Source: Kiritimatiellia bacterium (GTDB lineage Bacteria > Verrucomicrobiota > Kiritimatiellia > RFP12 > UBA3636). From it: a DNA stretch of 33,598 nucleotides. This document shows, one piece after another, positions 17,962 through 26,099 of this stretch. A model generated the notes under the pieces. The model searched no databases, was not told where the DNA came from, and was given only the letters and a program-made list of their open reading frames with translations. The translations under genes were made by a program, and so were the position numbers. Each line of letters opens with the position of its first letter. The stretch's first letter is position 1. The stretch spans positions 1-33,598 of the forward strand of contig JAGCJJ010000034.1 in assembly GCA_017648065.1 (NCBI GenBank), written 5' to 3'.

Positions 17962-19344
17962 ATGAAAACAAAATTAATTGCTGCATTGTTGACAACAGCT
18001 ACCGCACTTCTCGCTGTAGAAATTGATATTCCTGCTTATGAATCAGAGCTTGATAAGCTTGTTGAAAAAAGAAAAGCAGAAAATTCTCAGCTTGTTGTTG
18101 AGCGTGGCATTTGTATAAACTTAGAGAAAAAGGAAATAATACTGGATGCTATCACGACAGAAATTAAGGAGGGAGGAATAAGCGAGTTTGCTGTTATTTC
18201 CTTTAACAGTGGTCATGATTATGAAGCACTGTTTAAAGCGTATGCAACACCAACTCGTATTTGCAAAGCCATTGAGTCGCTCGGAACAAAGCGTGGCCGC
18301 CCAGTGGATTATTCCTCTCTTACTTTTTGGTCTAAAGGAGAGCATTATTCTGTCTCTGTAAAGTATAATGGAGTAGAGCGCCCAATCTCTGATTATATTT
18401 ATGATGTTAATCAGAAAAAGATAATGGATTCAATTACATTTGTTTATCTTGGCAGTAAATGGAATAAATCTGCTGATGGTGAGGAAACCTTTGCCGGAGA
18501 TTCAGAGGGTCCTGGTTCAATTGTTTCTATGTATAATGAGCCTTTGTCTGTTTTTGATATTCCAAAAAATGCTCCACAGGGACAGGTCTACGAAAAGTCT
18601 CTTGTAAGTAAAAATGTTATAAGCAATGAGGCAGAACGCGTAGAAATTATTCTTCGCCCAGAGGCTCGCCCAGTCTCTGCACCAAATCGTAATGTAGATG
18701 TTGTTACAACACTTACACAAGATGGTATTTCTATAGATTCTGCTGAGGCAATCAAACCAATTGATTTTGTTAAGTATCTTAATGATAAATTAACGCTTAA
18801 GCAAGATGTTTATGCACAACTGGCTTTTGCAGAAAATGTTTCATTAACTGATATTGCGGCATTTGCTGTTTTAATTGATTCTTTAGAACAAAAAGAATTG
18901 ATAAAGGTAGAAGCGCCTAAAAACAATATTTATTATAAAGCATTTCTTCCTCAAGAAGCTTGGTTGAAACGCTCTGATAGACTTGCTCAGCCACTTGAAT
19001 TACATATCTCAAAAGTAGAAAACCAGATTTCAAAAAAGCTTATTGCAATTAAAGAAGTTTGGCCAGATGCTTCTCAAAGTATAAACCCAACACTTGAGCC
19101 AAAAGAATATGAAATAAATCAAGTTACAAATGTTGCAGAGCTTGGAGTTCAAGCAGAATCATGGAAACGAGATATGTCTCTTGAGGATTCTGTATTTAAA
19201 AATTATATTGCTTCAGGGAAAGCTCCATTACTTGTTTTTGCACCAACTAATTTAACATTTATGGAGCTTCAAGCAGAATTAAAACCACTGCAAAAAACAC
19301 ATAGTAATATTTTTATTTTTATTGGAAAACAAATTATAGAATAA
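17962..19344 (+). CDS. Secreted YdjY-domain protein
   Basis: The 460-residue protein starts at the ATG at 17962 behind AAAGGG (17951-17956); the frame also has an ATG at 17947, before that site. A signal peptide covers about 18 residues (cleavage near LLA-VE). Residues about 40-210 match the YdjY-domain pattern common in Planctomycetes and Verrucomicrobia: VERGICINLEKKEIILDA, FNSGHDYEALF, KAIESLGTKRGRPVD. The part after about 260, with QLAFAENVSLTDIAAFAV and IDSLEQKELIKVEAP, resembles the periplasmic part of ExbD-type proteins, a weak likeness by eye. It probably works in the periplasm. It is 34 bp from the hydrolase gene and 16 bp from the next secreted-protein gene, so the pair may act together. 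Function unknown. Confidence 0.7.
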   Translation: MKTKLIAALLTTATALLAVEIDIPAYESELDKLVEKRKAENSQLVVERGICINLEKKEIILDAITTEIKEGGISEFAVISFNSGHDYEALFKAYATPTRICKAIESLGTKRGRPVDYSSLTFWSKGEHYSVSVKYNGVERPISDYIYDVNQKKIMDSITFVYLGSKWNKSADGEETFAGDSEGPGSIVSMYNEPLSVFDIPKNAPQGQVYEKSLVSKNVISNEAERVEIILRPEARPVSAPNRNVDVVTTLTQDGISIDSAEAIKPIDFVKYLNDKLTLKQDVYAQLAFAENVSLTDIAAFAVLIDSLEQKELIKVEAPKNNIYYKAFLPQEAWLKRSDRLAQPLELHISKVENQISKKLIAIKEVWPDASQSINPTLEPKEYEINQVTNVAELGVQAESWKRDMSLEDSVFKNYIASGKAPLLVFAPTNLTFMELQAELKPLQKTHSNIFIFIGKQIIE

Positions 19345-19360
19345 TAGAAAGTGTAATATT

Positions 19361-21208
19361 ATGAAAAAAATAATTGTATTTTTTGTTGCAATTTTTGCAT
19401 TAGTATTTAATGGAAAAGCAGAGCTTGTTGAATATTGTGCTATTCGTGTAAAAAGCATAAATGAAGTCAGCAATGTTGCTACTGCTATAGGTACAGATTT
19501 ACAGCTTGGTATTGTGGCATACAGTGTGCCAATGCTTTTAGCCCAAGCAATATCAGAAAACTTCATAACTCCTGCTTTGGATAAACCTCTGACAGGATAT
19601 GTTTATGTAGATGAAGAAAAGGAAATTACAGATTCTGAAGAATTTGAACCTGATGCTTTTGTTGTTTGTATCCCTTATGTATCAGCTAAGGAAGAGGTAA
19701 TTTCTAAACTTAATGTTGAACTTATCAATGAAGAAAAGCAACTTTATTCTAATGCAGAAGATTATTTTGTTGTACTAAAGGATGGATATGCAATCTTCAG
19801 TAATAAACAGAAATTATGTGAGAACATTGCTGCATCAAACGGATATGATTTTAAGACTTCACTAAAGGCAGATTTGATTACCATTTCTCAACGCAGTGAT
19901 TCTATCGGTGAAATTTCTTTTAGCCCAGAAGAAATTGAAGAGATGGGGTTTGAAGGTGCTCCAAAATCATTGAAGAAGGTTTTTGTTTCCGTAATGAAGA
20001 CTGTTTTTGATGTAATAAACACATATAAAACATCAGAAGTTGGTTTAACATATAAAAAGGATTTGGGACTGATTTTAGAATCAAGCAAAAGCATTGATAA
20101 AACAACAGAGTATGGCAAACTAATAGATTCTCATTCTTCATTTGTTTCTATTGATGAAGCTGTAAAAATCAAGTCAAACAGTTTGCTTTCTGGTATAATT
20201 AAAGAAAATAAATTTGAGAAGCGCATACTTAATCAATTAATTTCTGCATTGGCAATGACTCAGTCAGAATTTGATGAGATTTATACTGAATTATTAAAGG
20301 AAGAAGAAATTACTAATCTTTTCTCTTTCCTTAAAGAAGAAGGTATGAATGTCAAATTGTATGAAGGTATTAAGAAATTTGCAAATGATACCTACGCCGT
20401 TAGTGAGGCTATGGAAGAGGTCTGTTTTGATATTGATATAACAGAAAATAATAATTTAATATCCGTAGAAAAAACAACATATAAGAATGGCTTTGATATT
20501 TCTCATTATGAAAAAGCATCATATAAGGGAATTCTTGATATATATAATTATGTATTAGAGAAAGCCGATTATAAGCCAGCATCTCCTTTGGTTACGCTTA
20601 TAAATCCATTAGCAGTTAATTTCAATTTAAAAGCAGCATTGAATGAGGTTAAAAAGAATTCTTCTGAAAGCGAAATTGAAGAGATGGATGAATGTCTTGC
20701 AGTTGCTAAGTCTGTTAATATTACTATCCCAGACAGCTATACAATGCAAACTTTTATTGAGGGCAAAGAAACTTATTCATATATTGCTCCTGAATCAATG
20801 GATGTTGCTCAATTAAAGAATAAATTTGAAGAAGCAAAATCAAATGAATTTATTCGTTCCGCAATGACAAATATTTCTGACAATAAACCTTATGCTGTAT
20901 TGCAGATTTCTCCTGCTGGTTTATTTAATAAGTTTTATAATATAGCAGCAACTTTAATGGGAGGAGAAGATGTTCTAAAAGAGGCAGGACTTATCCCTAG
21001 CAAGCAATCTGATGCCATTGTTTTTGTAAATGGATTTGCAAATAATGATAGTATTTATGAGAGTGTTGTAATTGGTAAGGATACATTACTTTTAATTGCA
21101 AATCTTGCTACATTTGCTATAAATGAAGTCAACATGGATGAGTGTGAATATATAGAAGAAGATGAAATCATTCCACCAGACGATGATTCATCAATTGAGG
21201 TTGAATAA
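19361..21208 (+). CDS. Secreted protein of unknown function, acidic C-terminus
   Basis: The 615-residue protein has a signal peptide (KK then a hydrophobic run, cleavage near GKA-EL, about residue 20). The mature part is acidic, with no transmembrane helix, no Cys pattern and no motif I recognise; it ends with a stretch rich in Glu and Asp (YIEEDEIIPPDDDS). Its overall layout, with repeated alpha/beta stretches such as FVVLKDGYAIFSN, recalls large periplasmic DUF3352-type proteins of the PVC group, but this is only an impression. The ribosome site is weak and the gene starts 16 bp after the YdjY-domain gene, so translational coupling is likely. Probably periplasmic or surface-exposed. Confidence 0.6.
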   Translation: MKKIIVFFVAIFALVFNGKAELVEYCAIRVKSINEVSNVATAIGTDLQLGIVAYSVPMLLAQAISENFITPALDKPLTGYVYVDEEKEITDSEEFEPDAFVVCIPYVSAKEEVISKLNVELINEEKQLYSNAEDYFVVLKDGYAIFSNKQKLCENIAASNGYDFKTSLKADLITISQRSDSIGEISFSPEEIEEMGFEGAPKSLKKVFVSVMKTVFDVINTYKTSEVGLTYKKDLGLILESSKSIDKTTEYGKLIDSHSSFVSIDEAVKIKSNSLLSGIIKENKFEKRILNQLISALAMTQSEFDEIYTELLKEEEITNLFSFLKEEGMNVKLYEGIKKFANDTYAVSEAMEEVCFDIDITENNNLISVEKTTYKNGFDISHYEKASYKGILDIYNYVLEKADYKPASPLVTLINPLAVNFNLKAALNEVKKNSSESEIEEMDECLAVAKSVNITIPDSYTMQTFIEGKETYSYIAPESMDVAQLKNKFEEAKSNEFIRSAMTNISDNKPYAVLQISPAGLFNKFYNIAATLMGGEDVLKEAGLIPSKQSDAIVFVNGFANNDSIYESVVIGKDTLLLIANLATFAINEVNMDECEYIEEDEIIPPDDDSSIEVE

Positions 21209-21262
21209 AATATTCTTTCTTAATTTACAGAACGATTATTAAAACATAGAGCCAGATTATAA

Positions 21263-22933
21263 ATGATACGCATTACGGTTAAAGATCTCGCAGTTGTAGA
21301 ATATGCTGAGATAGAATTTAATAAAGGATTAAATACAGTTACAGGTGAAACAGGTGCCGGTAAGTCAGTGCTTATTGGAGCAATTGATTTGCTAACAGGC
21401 GGACGTACTGATAAAAGTGCCATTCGTCATGGAGCATCACAAGCAATTGTAACTGCTGAAATTGAACTTACTCAAGAATTAGAAAAAACAATTATGCCAA
21501 TTCTTGAGGAAGCAGATATTGCTCCTTGTGAGGATTCTCTTTTATTGTTAAAGCGTACAATTTCTGCTACAGGAACTGGTCGTTGCTCTATAAATAGCTG
21601 TCCGGCCACAGCAGGTCTTCTTGCGAAACTTGGTGTGCATTTGGTAGATATGCATGGACCACATGATAATCAATCGCTATTAAATCAATCATTCCAATTA
21701 GATGCAATTGATTCTTATGGACATTGCCAACAAGAGCGTGCAGAATTTAACTCACTTTGGGAGCAGCGCCGCATAAAGCTTGCTGAGCGTGAGGAGTTAT
21801 TTGGCTCAGCAGAAGCAACAGAGCGTGAGCTTGATATTTTAAAATATCAGGTAGAGGAAATTGCAGCAGCAAAGCTTTCTGAAGATGATGGTGAAACACT
21901 TTTAGCAGAATATACAGAAGCAGCAAATGCGGCTCGTATTATTGAGCTTGCAAATGGTGCAATGGCTGCGTTGACAGATGATCAAATGGCTGCAACAAAT
22001 TCTGTAGCAGCAGCTATTCGCCTGATTGATGAAATGGATTCGCTTGGCTCAACAAGTGCAGCGGATTGGAAGAATGATGCAAAATCAATTTCAATTCAAA
22101 TTTCTGAACTGGCAAAAAGTATTGCAGATGTTGTTTCTCGTTTAGATATTTCACCAGATAGAATTCAGTGGCTAGAGGATCGTGTTAATCTCGTTGAACG
22201 CTTAAAATCAAAATATGGTAAATCATTAGAAGCTGTTCTTGAATTTTATGAGAAGGGTAGCGCTCGTCTTGCTGAGCTATCATCACGTGGTGAGCGTGCT
22301 GAAAAAATAGATGCAGAGATTGAAGCACTTACTTCTAAATTAAATGATGCAGGTGCAAAGCTTCATCAGAAGCGAGAGGCTGCGGCAGCACAATTAGCTA
22401 AAGCTGTTTCAAAAGAATTAGCAGATTTAGGTATTGCGCAAGCTGCCTTTACAATTGAACTTAAAAATGGCGAAGGACCAAATGGATTTGATGTGGCAGA
22501 GTTTGGCTTTGCGCCAAATCCTGGTGAACCTCAACGACCACTTCGCATGATTGCTTCAAGCGGTGAAATTTCTCGCGTAATGCTTGCACTTAAGACTTCT
22601 CTTGCAGAGCATGATAAAATACCAATTCTCGTATTTGATGAAATTGATGCTAATATTGGTGGCGAGATTGCTCATACGGTTGGTAAAAAGCTCGCACATG
22701 TGGCAAAGTCTCATCTTGTAATTTGTATAACCCATCTTCCTCAAGTTGCTGCATGTGGTGCAACGCATTTTGCAGTGGCAAAGTCTGTTGTTGATGGTCG
22801 TACCTCAACACATATTGATGAACTTAGTGAGGAGCAACGCATTGATGAATTGGTCCGCATGCTCGGTGGTGCATCATTGACTTCTGTAACAAAAGAGCAT
22901 GCAAAAGAGTTGCTAAAAGCTAACAAACAATAA
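21263..22933 (+). CDS. recN: DNA repair protein RecN
   Basis: SMC-like ATPase that acts early in double-strand break repair. The 556-residue protein has Walker A GETGAGKS (28-35), a long central region with coiled-coil character (about 150-370), the ABC signature in ASSGEISRVMLALK and Walker B ILVFDEIDANIGGE, followed by the H-loop segment ITHLPQVAA. All are standard for RecN, and the length is normal. The ribosome site is weak. No LexA-type box was recognised upstream, and its place inside a run of envelope and sugar genes is unusual for a repair gene. Confidence 0.95.
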   Translation: MIRITVKDLAVVEYAEIEFNKGLNTVTGETGAGKSVLIGAIDLLTGGRTDKSAIRHGASQAIVTAEIELTQELEKTIMPILEEADIAPCEDSLLLLKRTISATGTGRCSINSCPATAGLLAKLGVHLVDMHGPHDNQSLLNQSFQLDAIDSYGHCQQERAEFNSLWEQRRIKLAEREELFGSAEATERELDILKYQVEEIAAAKLSEDDGETLLAEYTEAANAARIIELANGAMAALTDDQMAATNSVAAAIRLIDEMDSLGSTSAADWKNDAKSISIQISELAKSIADVVSRLDISPDRIQWLEDRVNLVERLKSKYGKSLEAVLEFYEKGSARLAELSSRGERAEKIDAEIEALTSKLNDAGAKLHQKREAAAAQLAKAVSKELADLGIAQAAFTIELKNGEGPNGFDVAEFGFAPNPGEPQRPLRMIASSGEISRVMLALKTSLAEHDKIPILVFDEIDANIGGEIAHTVGKKLAHVAKSHLVICITHLPQVAACGATHFAVAKSVVDGRTSTHIDELSEEQRIDELVRMLGGASLTSVTKEHAKELLKANKQ

Positions 22934-22971
22934 CAATTTAACTTTAATTAATATTTCTAAAGGAGAATAAA

Positions 22972-24159
22972 ATGGCTAAAAAAATGAAAGCAAGTGATGA
23001 GCTAAGAATTGGTGTTTTGGGTGCAGGTGGTCGCGGCTGGCTGGCATCATTAGCACATAAGCCAGGCGAGGGATCTCGTGTTGTTGCTCTATGTGATATC
23101 CGCAAGGAAGCATTTAAGGGCTGGGAGCATATTCGCAAAAGAGAGGATAATGCACCAAAGATGTATTGCTGCGAGGATTATCGTCGTGTACTAGATCGTG
23201 ATGATGTTGATGCTGTATTTATTACAACTCCTGACTATTGTCATGAAGAGATGGCACTTGCAGCAATTGAAGCTGGTAAATCAGTTTATTTGGAAAAGCC
23301 AATGGCTATTACAATTGAGGGTTGTGACAAAATTCTTCGTGCTGCAAAGGAAAAGAAGGCACGTATTTTTGTTGGTCACAATATGCGCCACATGGCTTTT
23401 GTAACTACAATGAAGCGTCTTATCGACGAGGGTGCAATTGGTAATTTGCAGACAGTATGGTGCCGCCACTTCATCAATTATGGTGGTGATGCATACTTTA
23501 AGGATTGGCATTCTGAGCAGAAGAATACAACAGGTCTTCTTCTACAAAAGGGCGCTCATGATATTGATGTTATTCACTGGTTGTCTGGTGGCTTCACAAA
23601 GCGAGTAATTGGTATGGGTAAGCTATCAGTTTATAATCGTTGCAAGAATCGCCGTTCACCAGATGAGCTAGGCTGTGCAAGATTTGATGATAAGAATTGG
23701 CCACCTTTGTCACAGACAGGAATTTCTCCTGTAATTGATGTTGAGGATTCCAGCACAATTATGATGCAGTTAGATAATGGAGTTACAGCAAACTACATGC
23801 AATGTCAATATGCTCCAGATGCATGCCGTAACTACACATTTATTGGTGATGAGGGACGCATTGAAAATATTACAGAAACAAAGATTGCGATTTCTCGTTC
23901 ACGCCATGGCTGGGGAGAGCAGGACGAAATTATTCGTGTAATCAATGGCTACGATTTGCATGGTGGTGCAGATCCTTTGATTGTAGATTCTTTTGTTAAG
24001 TATGCAAAGGGATTAGCAGGAGCAGGAGTTAACTCACCGCTTGCTGCACGATATTCTGTAGCAACAGGTGTAATGGGCACACGTTCAATTCGTGAGGACA
24101 ATATGCCTTTTGAAATTCCACCAGTTGATCCTGACATTTTGAAGTATTTTTCAAAATAA
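22972..24159 (+). CDS. Gfo/Idh/MocA-family oxidoreductase
   Basis: NAD(P)-dependent oxidoreductase, probably acting on a sugar or inositol-like substrate. The 395-residue protein has the Rossmann motif GAGGRG (17-22), a CDIR strand end that favours NAD, the family EKP motif (108-110) and the catalytic-type stretch KGAHDIDVIHWL, then the C-terminal alpha/beta domain. No Tat or Sec signal is visible, unlike many PVC homologues, so it is cytoplasmic. AAAGGAG (22960-22966) is a strong ribosome site. It is followed 44 bp later by an amidohydrolase; the pair may act in one catabolic route. Substrate not assignable. Confidence 0.9.
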   Translation: MAKKMKASDELRIGVLGAGGRGWLASLAHKPGEGSRVVALCDIRKEAFKGWEHIRKREDNAPKMYCCEDYRRVLDRDDVDAVFITTPDYCHEEMALAAIEAGKSVYLEKPMAITIEGCDKILRAAKEKKARIFVGHNMRHMAFVTTMKRLIDEGAIGNLQTVWCRHFINYGGDAYFKDWHSEQKNTTGLLLQKGAHDIDVIHWLSGGFTKRVIGMGKLSVYNRCKNRRSPDELGCARFDDKNWPPLSQTGISPVIDVEDSSTIMMQLDNGVTANYMQCQYAPDACRNYTFIGDEGRIENITETKIAISRSRHGWGEQDEIIRVINGYDLHGGADPLIVDSFVKYAKGLAGAGVNSPLAARYSVATGVMGTRSIREDNMPFEIPPVDPDILKYFSK

Positions 24160-24203
24160 CATAAAAAATTAATATACAGTTTATCAGACATAAGGAGAAA
24201 TTT

Positions 24204-25268
24204 ATGGCAAAAGATACAGTTATTGATTCTCATATTCATATTATGGGATGGTATGACAAATTTGGAAATTATTTTATCGATGGTCTTGAGTACTATCGTA
24301 ATAAATTTGGTTTGAAAGCAATCAATCTTGCTGCGCTTCCAGCAGGAGATATGAATGTTTCAAACAACATCATACAAGCAGTTTATAAGCATGTAAACAA
24401 AAATACATTTGCACATGGTGGTGTTACTTATCACAAGTATCCAGTGCCAGATCAGATGCCTGAGGGAATGGATTTGGTAACTCAATACCATGAGCTTATG
24501 GAAATCGGCTTTGATGGTATTAAGATGCTTGAGGGTAAGCCAAGCCATCACAAGATGATTGGTCGTGATATGTCAGATAGTTTCTATGATCCATTTTTTG
24601 CTGAATTGGAAAAGGATCAGACACACCTGATCTTCCATGTAAATGATCCAGAGCAGTATTGGGATAAGAATAACCCAGCAGTGGATGATTTAAGAAGCAG
24701 AGGCTGGTTCTATGGCGATGGAGATTATGCTTCCTACGATGAAGTAGTTCGTCAAACCTTTGCAATTCTTGAGCATCATCCAAATCTCTGTGTAAATTTT
24801 GCACATTTCTTATTCTTCTCTGGTTGTCCAGAAAAGCTTGAAGAGGCATTTGCAAAATATCCTAATATGGGTGTAGATATAACTCCAGGTGGAGAAATGT
24901 ATCTTGGCTTTGATGCTCGTTTTGAATATTATAAGGAATTTTTCACTAAATATTCAGAGAGAATACAGTTTGGTACAGATATAACTCCGGGCAGCCACGA
25001 ATCACAGGAGTGGTTGTATGACCGTGTTTATCGTTACATTGCTACGGAAGAAAAGTTTCAAGGCTTTGCAAATAGAATTCACACAGGAATGAATCTTCCA
25101 CAGGAAGCAAAGGATAATATTCTTTATAAGAACTTTGAGCGTACAGTTGGTGAGACACCAAAACCAATCAACACAGCAGCTCTATTAAAGTATATTGAAA
25201 AATATCGTTGCTTAATGCCTGAGAAGGATGCTATTGAGGTAGATAAGGTAGTAAAAACTTACTTATAA
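24204..25268 (+). CDS. Amidohydrolase-2-type metal-dependent hydrolase
   Basis: The 354-residue TIM-barrel hydrolase has an N-terminal metal-binding pair His10 and His12 in DSHIHI, a middle His in LIFHVNDP, then FAHFLFF and the late Asp in FGTDITPGSHES, the order seen in the amidohydrolase-2 (PF04909) family of lactonases and decarboxylases. AAGGAG (24191-24196) precedes the ATG. There is no signal peptide. As the last gene before the strong terminator at 25293, and directly after a Gfo/Idh oxidoreductase, it may hydrolyse a lactone made by that enzyme. That link is an inference; the substrate is unknown. Confidence 0.82.
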   Translation: MAKDTVIDSHIHIMGWYDKFGNYFIDGLEYYRNKFGLKAINLAALPAGDMNVSNNIIQAVYKHVNKNTFAHGGVTYHKYPVPDQMPEGMDLVTQYHELMEIGFDGIKMLEGKPSHHKMIGRDMSDSFYDPFFAELEKDQTHLIFHVNDPEQYWDKNNPAVDDLRSRGWFYGDGDYASYDEVVRQTFAILEHHPNLCVNFAHFLFFSGCPEKLEEAFAKYPNMGVDITPGGEMYLGFDARFEYYKEFFTKYSERIQFGTDITPGSHESQEWLYDRVYRYIATEEKFQGFANRIHTGMNLPQEAKDNILYKNFERTVGETPKPINTAALLKYIEKYRCLMPEKDAIEVDKVVKTYL

Positions 25269-25292
25269 AATTCGCAGTAGCATAAAATGTAT

Positions 25293-25328
25293 AAGGTGCG
25301 TGAGGGGAAACCCTTGCGCATCCTTTTT
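25293..25328 (+). terminator. Intrinsic terminator after the amidohydrolase gene
   Basis: AAGGTGCGTGAGGG pairs with CCCTTGCGCATCCTT, with one bulge and two wobble pairs, around a GAAA tetraloop, and runs into five Ts (25324-25328). It closes the long run of genes that begins at 14416. Confidence 0.9.
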
Positions 25329-25363
25329 ATTATAAGATAGCGGTTAAAAAAGTGTGGTAGCTA

Positions 25364-25414
25364 AAAGTGCGAATTTTTTTGACAGGATTAACTATAATTT
25401 TGTTTGGATTTTGT
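25364..25414 (+). repeat. 51-bp direct repeat D, copy 1
   Basis: Exact copy of 25950-26000. It begins AAAGTGCGAATTTTTTTGAC and ends TTTGGATTTTGT. The preceding GTGGTAGCTA (25354-25363) is also shared with the inverted, decayed copy at 28112-28159. Both direct copies are followed within about 25 nt by GGTGGCTAG. Confidence 0.9.
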
Positions 25415-25424
25415 CGGATGCTGT

Positions 25425-25585
25425 GTGAGTGTGGTGGCTAGGTGCTGTGTGCGCGTGATGAATGATTCAAAACACTAGCGCTTGTTGTTGGTTTACTCAT
25501 TGCTTGTCTTGTCAGAGCAATTAACCAACTGCCAATCGCTAGTGTGTGTGACACACCAAGATGATGTCTCAGGATTAACGTGTAT
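25425..25585 (+). repeat. 161-bp interspersed repeat, copy B
   Basis: Matches 8422-8583 at roughly 90% by eye, 17 kb away. It encloses hairpin copy B. Confidence 0.85.
25472..25545. repeat. 74-nt two-helix hairpin element, copy B
   Basis: Both helices are identical to copy A (8471-8544). Only the apical loop differs. The length is again exactly 74 nt. Confidence 0.8.
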
Positions 25586-25602
25586 TGGGCTATCGCTGAA
25601 TT

Positions 25603-25623
25603 AGTGAATAGTGAATAGTGAAT
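25603..25623 (+). repeat. Three tandem AGTGAAT units
   Basis: Three perfect 7-bp copies, followed by AACGAATAGG and, 30 nt on, GGTGTGTGCTTA. A related, shorter version (GGATAACGAATAGC, then GCGTGTGCTTA) lies at 29731-29764 after the citrate synthase gene. Confidence 0.7.
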
Positions 25624-25670
25624 AACGAATAGGTAAGGTAAAAATATTTAAAGGTGTGTGCTTAACTGGG

Positions 25671-25694
25671 GTGTAGGACGTCCCCGTCCTACAC
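25671..25694. repeat. REP-like hairpin R2
   Basis: GTGTAGGACG, loop TCCC, CGTCCTACAC: a perfect 10-bp stem. Confidence 0.85.
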
Positions 25695-25704
25695 GGTAAC
25701 TGGG

Positions 25705-25728
25705 CTGTAAGACGTCCCCGTCTTACAG
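25705..25728. repeat. REP-like hairpin R3
   Basis: CTGTAAGACG, loop TCCC, CGTCTTACAG: a perfect 10-bp stem that differs from R2 at two base pairs, each changed on both sides. Confidence 0.85.
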
Positions 25729-25738
25729 AATAACTGGG

Positions 25739-25762
25739 GTGCAGTACGTCCTCGTGCTACAC
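25739..25762. repeat. REP-like hairpin R4
   Basis: GTGCAGTACG, loop TCCT, CGTGCTACAC: one mismatch and one G-U pair. Each of R2-R4 is preceded by ACTGGG at a regular 34-nt spacing. Confidence 0.8.
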
Positions 25763-25786
25763 AAATGTTTAAATTCCACCTTATAT

Positions 25787-25894
25787 ATTGCTTAGCAATG
25801 CTTCATATGCCGTAGGTATGCTTCATGGTGCTATGCACCGCTTCATAGCGCGAAGCGCTGCTTCATCTAAATTCGGACACGAATTTAGGCTCAT
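25787..25894. repeat. 20-bp-periodic array of mini-hairpins separated by GCTTCAT
   Basis: Units start at 25787, 25807, 25827, 25847 and 25867, exactly 20 bp apart. The first four are 13-nt hairpins with 5-bp stems and 3-nt loops (ATTGC-TTA-GCAAT, ATGCC-GTA-GGTAT, GGTGC-TAT-GCACC, AGCGC-GAA-GCGCT). The fifth has a 9-bp stem (CTAAATTCG/CGAATTTAG). The separators are four perfect GCTTCAT copies and a final GCTCAT. Stem sequences differ while symmetry is kept. Confidence 0.92.
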
Positions 25895-25901
25895 CTCTGG
25901 G

Positions 25902-25924
25902 GTGCAGTACGTCTCGCGCTGCAC
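25902..25924. repeat. REP-like hairpin R5
   Basis: GTGCAGTACG, loop TCT, CGCGCTGCAC: the same arms as R1 at 8605 with a shorter loop. It lies 25 bp before repeat D copy 2, the same order as R1 before leader S copy 2. Confidence 0.8.
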
Positions 25925-25949
25925 AAAATTCAATATGAACGTGATGGCG

Positions 25950-26000
25950 AAAGTGCGAATTTTTTTGACAGGATTAACTATAATTTTGTTTGGATTTTGT
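25950..26000 (+). repeat. 51-bp direct repeat D, copy 2
   Basis: Exact copy of 25364-25414. It is followed by GGTGGCTAG and then, at 26011-26034, a stretch that is the reverse complement of the segment just upstream of and entering hairpin B (GCTAGTGTTTGAATCAT). The downstream hairpin thus looks truncated and rearranged. Confidence 0.9.
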
Positions 26001-26099
26001 TGATTTGGTGGCTAGTGTTTGAATCATACATCACACAAGGCACAACATCCGAACCAAAATCTTGTAAATCATGCCAAAAAAGTTTATGTGAGAGTGTAT

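Noticed and set aside
25379..25398. Promoter inside repeat D (TTGACA followed by TATAAT)
   Set aside because: The hexamers are perfect but only 8 bp apart, too close for sigma70 RNA polymerase.
25787..25894. CRISPR array
   Set aside because: The constant part is only 7 bp and the variable parts are 13-nt palindromes, not spacers. No cas gene is present.
25788..26003. 71-codon frame through the mini-hairpin array
   Set aside because: Made entirely of array and repeat sequence; not a gene.
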